Below are positions 7,028 to 13,992 of a stretch of DNA of 22,159 bases, piece by piece. The DNA is from Candidatus Zixiibacteriota bacterium (GTDB taxonomy: Bacteria; Zixibacteria; MSB-5A5; SM1-73). The stretch lies in contig JALHUP010000141.1 of NCBI GenBank assembly GCA_022866585.1, positions 1-22,159 of the forward strand, given 5' to 3'. The stretch's first letter is position 1, and each line of letters opens with the position of its first letter. The translations under genes and the position numbers were made by a program. The notes under the pieces are model-generated. The model searched no databases, was not told the origin of the DNA, and saw only the letters and a list, made by a program, of their open reading frames with translations.

Positions 7028-9277
7028 ATGTTGAAGATAGCAAACAATAAATTTGTTATCGGCAAAGAGGAGTATTATCCTCAATCGGCAGAGATGCATT
7101 ATTTCAGGGTCAGCAAGAAATATTGGTCGATCTGTTTTGAACGAATGAAGAAGGCCGGATTTAGGATCATATCTACTTGCGTGCCTTGGAATTTACATGA
7201 AGGCACAATAGGTGAATTCGATTTTTTCGGAAGAACTGACCATGCCAAAGATTTGGTGGTTTTCTTGGAATTGGCCCGGGAATTTGGTTTCAAGGTTATC
7301 CTGCGTCCAGGACCTTTCATAGATTCCGAGTGGAAGAATGGAGGGTATCCTGATTTTCTTTACAACGATCCTGAGATCTTAGCTAAAGATTCAAATGGTG
7401 AACCGGTCAAAAGAGAAAATCACGCCGGCGTAGAAAGCGGTTATCTCTTTTCTTTGCTCCACCCTCAATTCTTGAACCATGTTAAAAGATATTTCAATGC
7501 GCTCTCAGAGATTATAAAAAATTATGTTTATCCTAAAGGTCCTGTGATCTTAGTGGAATTGGACAATGGGGTTTTTGGGGACCATCAGGACGTTTCTGGG
7601 AATAACTTGAATCCCTTTGAACTGGACTACAACGACTACACCATCCACTCGATCTTTCCTCAATTTTTAAAGGAGAAATACGGGGAAGTAAAAAGACTAA
7701 ATAAACTCTATGGGGAAAAACATGCTAACTTTGAGGAGGTAGAGCCACCTAAGAGTTTGAAAATTTCTCAGCCAAAGAATTTGATCAAATATTTCGACTG
7801 GGTCATATTTAAAGAGAAGACGTTGGCAGACTTTGTCTTGAAGTTAAAAGAGTTGTTTTTGTCTTTTGATGTTTCACCCCTATTTTCGGTCAATCTTTCT
7901 TATTCTCCTAATTTTTCACTTCCTTTCGATTGGCAGTTGGTGGACTCGGATGAGGTTTTTTGCGGGATAAATATCCTCTGGCAAAAAGATTATGTCGAGC
8001 TGGCTCGACACTTACGTTATTTTGCCACCTGCTGTCGGTTTCCTTGGTCTTCTGAGTTGATGCTTGGTGGTTGGGCAGATCTGCCCAAAGATGGGGAAAG
8101 GTATTTCCCCGTGACCCCTCAAAAAGTCAAATTCTTATTGGTTTCGGCTCTGGCCTCGGGGATCAAAGGTTTTAATCACTACATGTTTGTGGAAAGAGAT
8201 CATTGGTATGACTCGCCCTTGGCAAATGATGGAACCATTCGCCCTAATTTTGAATTAATCAAGAAATTCAATGAGTTGGCCGAAAGAATTGAATTGGAAA
8301 ATCTAGAGCCTCTGTCGGAAATTGGTCTGGTAAATTATAGACCTTATCTCTGGTTTTCATATTTAAAGGGGAAGGGACACCCTCAGAAGAAAGATAAACT
8401 ATTTTCTTATCTTCCTTTATTGTTAGAGAAAACCCACAAAGGCTTAAGCCAAGATTTGATTAATCTTAAGCTTCCTTTCGGAATACCCGACCTTTGGAGC
8501 AAAGTAGGTTTGGAGGGTTTCGAGATCCTCTTTGTCCCCTGCGGTGAATATATGGATGCGGAAAGTCAGAATCTTTTAATTAAACTGGCTAAAGAGGGCA
8601 GGACCCTTTTCCTCTTCGGGCTTTTGCCCAAGTATGATCTGAGAATGAAAAACTGTGAGCTCTTAGCTGAAGCTATAAACCTTAAAACCAAGGAACTATC
8701 CCAGACCGGCCATTCGCCATGCGTGGGAGAAGTGAAAGGTTTAGATTCTGAGTTTACGACTTTTATTTATGGTTATATTAGAGGTTCAAAGAGCTCTCAG
8801 GTTTTGGCGACCTATGAGGGCAGGCCCGTGGGGATAGTTTCTAAGATAGGGAAAGGTCATATTTACCTCTTCACCTTCGACATCTCCGCCCAACTGAACC
8901 ATAATAAACTCTTTTTCTTGGAAGAGGTGTTAAAAAGATGCGGGATACAGAATCAAGTGTTTTGTGACCATCCTTTAGTCGATGTGGTGGTACAGAAGAA
9001 TGAACGACATACCATCCTTTACTTAATTTATCCCCCTGAAAGTTCTTCAGACCCAGGCGGTCAAGATGTCTCGTCCGAAGTATCCACAAGAAAAGACAAG
9101 AAGAAATTGATTCTGAAAACAGAACCTCGCAAACTCGGGGTAAAAGGAGAGAAAATCCGCTTAGTTGACCTTTTGGGCAATGAGGTGATAAGAACCACAG
9201 CGGAGGAGTTAAAACGAGGAATCGTAATAGAGATGGCTCCTCTGGACAGCAGAATGTATTTGATGGAAGGGAAATAA
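7028..9277 (+). CDS. GH35-like (beta-galactosidase family) protein lacking the usual acid/base glutamate
   Basis: The 749-residue protein has a glycoside hydrolase family 35 TIM barrel at its N-terminus: SAEMHYFRV (20-28), VPWNLHEGTIGEFDF (52-66) and LRPGPFIDSEWKNGGYP (92-108) are classic GH35 motifs. The start at 7028 follows AAAGGA (7016-7021) with six bases between. The frame stays open to 6926, but that part comes from repeat DNA and lacks family similarity. There is no signal peptide, so it should be cytosolic. The nucleophile Glu appears kept in PWSSELMLGGW (E343). The acid/base motif VENEYG reads VELDNGVFG, so the acid/base Glu falls on Gly181. The protein may be inactive, use another residue (E177 is near), or act on a different substrate. 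The part after about 430 looks like GH42-style trimerisation and accessory domains. It would act on beta-galactosides if active; that is uncertain. Confidence 0.82.
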   Translation: MLKIANNKFVIGKEEYYPQSAEMHYFRVSKKYWSICFERMKKAGFRIISTCVPWNLHEGTIGEFDFFGRTDHAKDLVVFLELAREFGFKVILRPGPFIDSEWKNGGYPDFLYNDPEILAKDSNGEPVKRENHAGVESGYLFSLLHPQFLNHVKRYFNALSEIIKNYVYPKGPVILVELDNGVFGDHQDVSGNNLNPFELDYNDYTIHSIFPQFLKEKYGEVKRLNKLYGEKHANFEEVEPPKSLKISQPKNLIKYFDWVIFKEKTLADFVLKLKELFLSFDVSPLFSVNLSYSPNFSLPFDWQLVDSDEVFCGINILWQKDYVELARHLRYFATCCRFPWSSELMLGGWADLPKDGERYFPVTPQKVKFLLVSALASGIKGFNHYMFVERDHWYDSPLANDGTIRPNFELIKKFNELAERIELENLEPLSEIGLVNYRPYLWFSYLKGKGHPQKKDKLFSYLPLLLEKTHKGLSQDLINLKLPFGIPDLWSKVGLEGFEILFVPCGEYMDAESQNLLIKLAKEGRTLFLFGLLPKYDLRMKNCELLAEAINLKTKELSQTGHSPCVGEVKGLDSEFTTFIYGYIRGSKSSQVLATYEGRPVGIVSKIGKGHIYLFTFDISAQLNHNKLFFLEEVLKRCGIQNQVFCDHPLVDVVVQKNERHTILYLIYPPESSSDPGGQDVSSEVSTRKDKKKLILKTEPRKLGVKGEKIRLVDLLGNEVIRTTAEELKRGIVIEMAPLDSRMYLMEGK

Positions 9278-9405
9278 TCAACGGTCATTTGTTCATTTGA
9301 ATCCGTAGGAACTCAACTGAGATCAAACGGATTAAGTGGATAGGGAAAGTAGGGGGATTAGCCCGAATCTTGGATCCATTATGTTGTTTTTTTTTGAGTT
9401 TTATT
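9278..9405 (+). other. short intergenic gap with a weak hairpin
   Basis: AATCCGT (9300-9306) and ACGGATT (9327-9333) could pair across a 20-base loop, but no T tract follows. No convincing terminator or promoter is visible, so the metalloprotease gene may be co-transcribed with the GH35-like gene. Confidence 0.3.
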
Positions 9406-10050
9406 ATGAAGCCAGGAATCTTCTGCGTCACGATATTTTTAGTAATCCTTGGATGTTCAACTAATGAATTCCAATATAAAGGTGAAAAACAGGAAGTGAA
9501 ATCAAAGCAGGGAGAAATCTACATTTTAGGTATAAATAAGGTGGATTCGACTCTTCTTGAAAAATTGAGAACCAATTTGGAGAAGATATTTGGACAAAAG
9601 ATCAAAGTTAGTCTAATCTCATGGGATTTGGAATTTGCTTATAATCCTGAAAGAAAACAATATTATTCGTCGGCTATTTTAGAAAAGCTTCGAAATGCAG
9701 GCTCGGAGGCGGGTGAAAGGGTCTTGGGTCTTGTCGACATTGATCTTTATGTCCCTGATTTGAATTTCGTCTTCGGAGAAGCAGACGTAGTAGAAAAGAT
9801 AGCCGTGATCTCCACAAAAAGATTGAGGCAGGAGTATTATGGTTTGCCGAAAGATGAACAGTTACTTTTGGATAGAACCTTAAAAGAATCGGTGCATGAA
9901 CTCGGTCACACCTATGGCCTTGGACATTGTCCCGACAAGAGTTGCGTGATGTATTTTTCTAATAGCCTACAAGATACAGATTTCAAATCTTCCTCTTTTT
10001 GTGAAAGTTGTAAAAGCAAGTTAATGTTAGCTATAAGGTCAGAAAGTTAG
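9406..10050 (+). CDS. archaemetzincin-type zinc metalloprotease, predicted lipoprotein
   Basis: The C-terminal half carries the full archaemetzincin signature. HELGHTYGLGH (164-174) gives three zinc ligands and the catalytic Glu. It runs straight into C175-x4-C180-x-M182, and a CxxC (C199, C202) follows 16 residues after the Met, which binds the structural zinc typical of this family (peptidase family M54). The N-terminus, MKPGIFCVTIFLVILGCS, has a lipobox ILGC with Cys17, so the protein is probably lipidated and membrane-anchored outside the cytoplasm. Most described archaemetzincins are cytosolic. The ATG at 9406 is preferred over the upstream in-frame TTG at 9370 because it gives a clean signal peptide; neither start has a strong ribosome site. 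Length from this start is 214 residues, near the family norm of about 180 plus the signal. Substrate is unknown. Confidence 0.88.
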   Translation: MKPGIFCVTIFLVILGCSTNEFQYKGEKQEVKSKQGEIYILGINKVDSTLLEKLRTNLEKIFGQKIKVSLISWDLEFAYNPERKQYYSSAILEKLRNAGSEAGERVLGLVDIDLYVPDLNFVFGEADVVEKIAVISTKRLRQEYYGLPKDEQLLLDRTLKESVHELGHTYGLGHCPDKSCVMYFSNSLQDTDFKSSSFCESCKSKLMLAIRSES

Positions 10051-10183
10051 AAAGTTTGAAAGTTGTGAGGTTTTTAAACTTTTTGACCTTCAGACTTGAA
10101 AAATAAAAACTTTTTGCAAGATTTTGCGTATAAATGTATGATAGGTAAGCATGATAGGTGAAAATTTACGTAAGATGTTGTTG

Positions 10184-10189
10184 TATAAT
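10184..10189 (+). promoter_or_regulatory. possible -10 box
   Basis: An exact TATAAT lies 52 bases ahead of the ATG at 10242, but no good -35 hexamer stands 16-18 bases upstream. A weak or activator-dependent promoter for the small hypothetical gene is possible. Confidence 0.3.
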
Positions 10190-10241
10190 GTGATAGCTAA
10201 TTGTATGGGTTCTAATTCTTAGATGTCAGAGGTGATTTTTA

Positions 10242-10613
10242 ATGTTGGATAGAGCGAGTCTAATAATCCGTGGCAGAAGCGAGCAAACCAAGAAAAGACA
10301 ACAGACAGATATTTTACTCAAAAAAGCCATGAAGGGAAACAGGCAAGCTAAGCTTAAGCTTTACAAGGAGTTCGGGATAAGGCTTTACTCTTCCGATGAG
10401 GTTGAGAAGTATGTGCAAGAGAGGGTAGCCCAGGAATATACTTTAGACGGGAAAAGCGCAAATAACGGCCCAACTTTACTGACCCTAAAAAAGGAAAGCA
10501 GAAGTCTATCCAAAAATGGTAATGAGTCCCGGCTTCGGCGGGATCGAAACACGGGCTCACCACCCCGAGCGAAGTCGAGGGAGAAAACAAAACATCTGGT
10601 CAAGAAAGTCTAA
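10242..10613 (+). CDS. small basic hypothetical protein with repeat-encoded C-terminus
   Basis: This 123-residue protein is not recognised. Residues 1-80 are basic and helical, with KKAMKGNRQAKLKLYKEFGI and YSSDEVEKYVQERVAQEY, the latter looking like a short helix-forming motif. AGAGGTGA (10228-10235) is a fair ribosome site. Residues about 92-114 (starting NGNESRLRRDRN, then TGSPPRAKSREK) are encoded by dispersed palindromic repeat DNA at 10521-10583, so that tail is probably not part of the ancestral protein. No signal peptide or membrane segment is visible. It ends just before the terminator at 10644-10677. Coding is likely but function cannot be assigned. Confidence 0.55.
   Translation: MLDRASLIIRGRSEQTKKRQQTDILLKKAMKGNRQAKLKLYKEFGIRLYSSDEVEKYVQERVAQEYTLDGKSANNGPTLLTLKKESRSLSKNGNESRLRRDRNTGSPPRAKSREKTKHLVKKV
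10521..10583. repeat. palindromic repeat element inside a coding frame, GCTCACCACCC copy 2
   Basis: The left part has short inverted arms, TCCCG (10527-10531) and CGGGA (10539-10543). The right part, 10555-10581, is GCTCACCACCC followed by CGAGCGAAGTCGAGGG, closely matching 3824-3854. The element lies in frame within the gene at 10242-10613. Confidence 0.65.
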
Positions 10614-10643
10614 GCCTGCTAAGACCAAAAATATTATGAGATT

Positions 10644-10677
10644 AAAGTCCCCCCGCTCTGAGCGGGGGGACTTTTTT
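10644..10677 (+). terminator. strong hairpin terminator between convergent genes
   Basis: AGTCCCCCCGCTC (10646-10658) pairs perfectly with GAGCGGGGGGACT (10660-10672), followed by six Ts. It ends the plus-strand gene at 10613 and stands just past the stop of the minus-strand comF-like gene. On that strand only TTTAAT follows, so its action there is weaker. Confidence 0.9.
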
Positions 10678-10693
10678 ACTTGCTTCCCTTTGT

Positions 10694-11473
10694 TCAATCT
10701 GTCACGACCGCAATGGTCATTCCCAGGATTTTTTCTGCGCCAGCTTGTTTTAGCATCCGGGCACACTCGGAAAGAGTGACACCGGTAGTGATCACATCGT
10801 CTACCAGAATCACCTTTTTGCCTTTTATCATTTTAGGACAACTCACCACGAACGCATCTCTTACATTTTCCTCCCTTTGCTCTCGAGAAAGATTGGTTTG
10901 ATCCTTAGTGTTCTTTTTTCTCTTCAACACACTTTTTAGAACAGAAAGACCAGTCGCTTTTGAGATTCCTTCTGCCAGAATATCGCTCTGGTTGAATCCC
11001 CTCTCCCGGTATCTGGATTTGTGAAGAGGGACCGGAATCAAAAAATCAGATTTTAAGAAAATGGAGTCGTCATCTATAGTCTCTCCCAGCCGTTGTCCTA
11101 ACCTCTTTCCCAGAGGGATCTTCTTCCCATATTTGAACCGATGAATAAGCTCCTTATAATATTCATCAAATCTGCCCAATGATCTCACTATCAAAATTTT
11201 ATGATCTTCCCCGCCTTTGGTGTGATTTTCAATTGAGATTTTTCCTCGGGACTTACAGAAACTGCATTCTGTGTCCGCTTCCTCGATAAATGATTTACAA
11301 TATGGACAAAAAGGATCAGTAAGAGTCTCCAGACTATTCCAGCAAACCTCACACACATCCTTCTCTTCCCTCCTTAAGTATTTTTTGCAGATGGCACAAT
11401 GCTGAGGATAGACGAAATCTAAGAGGTCGTCCTTCAATTCCAAGAGAGAATGGAGAAGTTTTGGTAAGAGCAT
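10694..11473 (-). CDS. comF: ComF family phosphoribosyltransferase-like protein
   Basis: The 259-residue protein has the ComF layout. An N-terminal double zinc-binding segment carries CxxC pairs at C26/C29, C41/C44, C56/C59 and C70/C73. A phosphoribosyltransferase fold follows, with PVPLHKSRYRERGFNQS (147-163) and the PRPP loop ILVDDVITTG (222-231). ComF proteins are linked to DNA uptake in competent bacteria and contact the DNA-processing machinery; outside those species the role is less clear. It is the last gene of the leftward cluster, 43 bases after lgt, and its stop lies near the hairpin at 10644-10677. No other competence gene is in the window, so a competence role here is only inferred. 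Confidence 0.88.
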   Translation of the reverse strand: MLLPKLLHSLLELKDDLLDFVYPQHCAICKKYLRREEKDVCEVCWNSLETLTDPFCPYCKSFIEEADTECSFCKSRGKISIENHTKGGEDHKILIVRSLGRFDEYYKELIHRFKYGKKIPLGKRLGQRLGETIDDDSIFLKSDFLIPVPLHKSRYRERGFNQSDILAEGISKATGLSVLKSVLKRKKNTKDQTNLSREQREENVRDAFVVSCPKMIKGKKVILVDDVITTGVTLSECARMLKQAGAEKILGMTIAVVTD

Positions 11474-11477
11474 GTCT

Positions 11478-11555
11478 AAGGTGATAGGTGTAAGGTAAAA
11501 GGTGAAAGGTTAAAGGCTAAAGTCCATTAGCCTTTAGCCTATTTGCTTTTAGCCT
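11478..11555. repeat. tandem degenerate repeats across the end of lgt
   Basis: Two 15-base copies (11526-11540 and 11541-11555, 13 of 15 identical) encode the RLKAN-RLKAN tail of Lgt. Beside them, 11478-11520 is a run of AAGGTNA-like words. AAAGGCTAA (11512-11520) can pair with TTAGCCTTT (11527-11535) over a six-base loop covering the lgt stop codon region, which might act as a weak terminator or processing site. Confidence 0.55.
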
Positions 11556-12338
11556 CAGATGGTTCCACATGAAGATGGAGATAAGGAAAATCAAAACGGT
11601 TAAAGCTTGATTCATGGAGAAGTTCACTCCTCCGATTTTGGCAAAGATCATGCTCTTCTCATAATATCTGAAGAGGTCGATGGTGAATCTTCCCACCGAA
11701 TACAAAGCCAGCATCGACCAGAAGGTGAAACCATCAAATTTTTTAAACTTTTCTGCGAACAAAAGAATGCCGAAGATTAAAAAACCCTTGAATGAAGCTA
11801 CTAATTGAATGGGAAATATACAGGTGTCTGGAAAAAAATATCCCGCCGGAGAGTCGGCAGGAAAGATCACTCCCAAGAAGCTTTCGGTTGGTTTTCCAAA
11901 ACAGCAGCCGTTGAGAAAGCATCCGATGCGCGCCAGGCCCAAGCCCAACATAACCGAGGGTGCCACTATATCGGCAATCTTCTGGATGTTCAGTTTTTTT
12001 AGGCGAAGATAAATTATGCTGGAGAAGATGGCTAATACCAGTCCGCCAAACATGGATAGCCCGCCAATTCCGATCTCTCCTGAGCTTTGAATGGGATTGA
12101 TCATATCCCAAGGGTGCCCTTCAAACTCCTCTAAATGACGAATCACGTAAAAAAACCTGGATCCTACAAGAGCAGTGATCAAAATGATTAAAGATAAATC
12201 TGGAAGCCACTCAATCTGGATCCCTTGTTTTTTAGCTCTTTTGGCTGAAAACCAAATTCCTAAGATAAAGGCTAAAGCCAAAAGAAAACCGTAGGTTTTT
12301 ACCGCAACCGGACCTATCTGGAATAGAACTGAATGCAA
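11517..12338 (-). CDS. lgt: prolipoprotein diacylglyceryl transferase (Lgt)
   Basis: Lgt moves a diacylglyceryl group from phosphatidylglycerol to the lipobox cysteine of prolipoproteins in the inner membrane, the first step of lipoprotein maturation. The 273-residue protein is highly hydrophobic, with about seven membrane segments. It has the expected start MHSVLFQIGPVAVKTYG and the family signature GLARIGCFLNGCCFG (R137 matching the essential signature Arg). GGLSMFGG (92-99) carries Phe where E. coli has the essential His103. The start codon is TTG; it is chosen by homology and has GAGG eight bases upstream. The C-terminal RLKANRLKAN comes from a local tandem repeat. It lies between rodA and comF, probably in the same transcript. 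The archaemetzincin at 9406 is a likely client. Confidence 0.93.
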   Translation of the reverse strand: MHSVLFQIGPVAVKTYGFLLALAFILGIWFSAKRAKKQGIQIEWLPDLSLIILITALVGSRFFYVIRHLEEFEGHPWDMINPIQSSGEIGIGGLSMFGGLVLAIFSSIIYLRLKKLNIQKIADIVAPSVMLGLGLARIGCFLNGCCFGKPTESFLGVIFPADSPAGYFFPDTCIFPIQLVASFKGFLIFGILLFAEKFKKFDGFTFWSMLALYSVGRFTIDLFRYYEKSMIFAKIGGVNFSMNQALTVLIFLISIFMWNHLRLKANRLKANGL

Positions 12339-12442
12339 TAATCGTTCCTCTATTTATTGGACATTATCTTTTTATTATCGCTATACAATTTGTTTTCATT
12401 TTCTATTTTAGCATACTCTTTGACCCTTGCCCCGTGACCCTG

Positions 12443-13666
12443 TCAGTATTCATACCAGCGATAGTGAATCGCTAACAAAAGACCCACCAGAATCCAGCTT
12501 GAAAGCAAAGATGAGCCACCGTAGCTAACGAAAGGCAAGGGTAGACCCGTAACCGGCAGGAAACCCACTGCCATACCAATGTTTACCAGCATCTGAAAAG
12601 CAAGTATAGTGGTGACGCCCAAAGCCACATTGCTTGAAAAAGCGTTTCTGGTTTTATGAGCTATCATAATCCCTTTGATTATGAGGAAACTAAACAGTCC
12701 CAACAAAACCAAAGCACCACAGAACCCAAATTCTTCCCCCAGCACTGAAAAAACAAAATCCGTGTGTTGATGGGGCAGAAAAGCCAACTTGGTTTGAGTC
12801 CCCCGAAGATACCCTTTTCCTAAAAGAGCACCGGACCCGATGGCGATCTTGGATTGAATTATCTGATACCCTGCTCCCCGGGGATCTTTTCCCGGATCAA
12901 GAAAGACGATGATTCTATCCTTTTGATAGTCATACAATCTGTTCCAAATTAGAGGGGTGATCATGCCGAATGCCAGGTTAAGCAAAAGGAAACTGACCGA
13001 GAAGAGAAAGTTCAATCTTAAGCGATATAAGAGAAATACCAAGAGTAAAAAGAAGGCTGCCCAGGCGGCCCAATGAAAAGCACAAATCAAGCTTATAAAA
13101 GGTGAAACGATTAAAAAAAGATAGAAAATAGGAACCCCGGCCCAGAAGAGCATGGAAATCAAAATGGCTAAAAATACTAAGGAGGTCCCCAAATCCGGTT
13201 GTTTCAAAATCAAAAGGGTGGGCAACAAAACAATTCCCATCACCACTCCGAGCCACCTGAAACTATAAATGGATCGTTTGGAATAAGCCAAATATCTGGA
13301 GAGGGCAAAGACGGTGGCAATCTTGGCGAACTCAGAAGGTTGGATATTGAAACCCCCCGAGGAGAACCAGCGCGCCGCCCCCATTTTGGAAGAACCAAAA
13401 ATCAGGATGATCAAAAGCGTGCCCACTGCCATGAAATATAATACATAGGAAAAAGCCTCATAAAACCTCAAAGGGATAAAGAACACTATGGCACACGCAC
13501 AAAAACTTAAAAACAGCCAACCCAGCTGTTTTAAATAGATTCCTCTCTCCGCCACAAAAGTGGAATAATGCTTGGCACTGTAGATCAAGAGTATCCCGAT
13601 AAGGGATAAAATTAAAGCCGTGACCAAAAGGCTTGAGTCGAAATCTTCAGAGCGAAATTTAATCAT
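12443..13666 (-). CDS. rodA: RodA, SEDS peptidoglycan glycosyltransferase
   Basis: RodA polymerises lipid II into glycan strands in the inner membrane during cell elongation and works in complex with PBP2. The 407-residue protein has about ten membrane helices and the SEDS landmarks QPSEFAK (109-115), KQPDLGTS (155-162), LPHQHTDFVFSVLGEE (297-312, with D303 at the position of the catalytic Asp) and LPFVSYGGSS (377-386). These motifs fit RodA rather than FtsW, and the neighbours mrdA, mreC and mreD agree. ATG at 13666 has no strong ribosome site. A 326-base repeat-filled gap separates it from mrdA, which is unusual because these genes are normally tightly packed. Confidence 0.95.
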   Translation of the reverse strand: MIKFRSEDFDSSLLVTALILSLIGILLIYSAKHYSTFVAERGIYLKQLGWLFLSFCACAIVFFIPLRFYEAFSYVLYFMAVGTLLIILIFGSSKMGAARWFSSGGFNIQPSEFAKIATVFALSRYLAYSKRSIYSFRWLGVVMGIVLLPTLLILKQPDLGTSLVFLAILISMLFWAGVPIFYLFLIVSPFISLICAFHWAAWAAFFLLLVFLLYRLRLNFLFSVSFLLLNLAFGMITPLIWNRLYDYQKDRIIVFLDPGKDPRGAGYQIIQSKIAIGSGALLGKGYLRGTQTKLAFLPHQHTDFVFSVLGEEFGFCGALVLLGLFSFLIIKGIMIAHKTRNAFSSNVALGVTTILAFQMLVNIGMAVGFLPVTGLPLPFVSYGGSSLLSSWILVGLLLAIHYRWYEY

Positions 13667-13992
13667 GATTTCAGAGAATGATTTTTAGCCTGTGTCGGGT
13701 AGCTCCCTATATGGATCGCAACCTGACCTCTAAGTTTTTTAACCTGATGTCCCCCTCACCCTCTCCCAGAGGCGAGAGGGTAAGATAAGGAGAAATCAAG
13801 CAGAGGTATAGAAAAAATTTTGCGCTTGTTTAATAGCAAACGACTTAAATAAATTGAGATATTCACCCTCCCCTCGCCCCCTCCCATCAAGGGAGGGGGA
13901 ATCTATGAAGTCCCCTCTCCCCTTGTGGGAGAGGGCTAGGGTGAGAGGTACGTAAACTTATCGAAGATGCATAAGCATTTCCTATGTTTGTT
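13667..13992. repeat. gap between mrdA and rodA filled with GC-rich palindromes
   Basis: No gene is present. Two perfect 9-bp hairpins with five-base loops lie close together: CCCCCTCCC (13877-13885) with GGGAGGGGG (13891-13899), and CCCTCTCCC (13913-13921) with GGGAGAGGG (13927-13935). A looser one occupies 13755-13785. CCCCTCACCCTCTCCC-like words and GGGAGAGGGCTAGGGTGAGAG are typical of widespread REP-like elements. The CCCTCACCC...CCCTCTCCC text recurs near 3779-3800. The hairpins lack T tracts on the minus strand and need not end transcription. Confidence 0.65.

Noticed and set aside
9370..9405. TTG start for the archaemetzincin
   Set aside because: The added residues are not needed for the signal peptide, and the ATG at 9406 gives a standard lipoprotein start.
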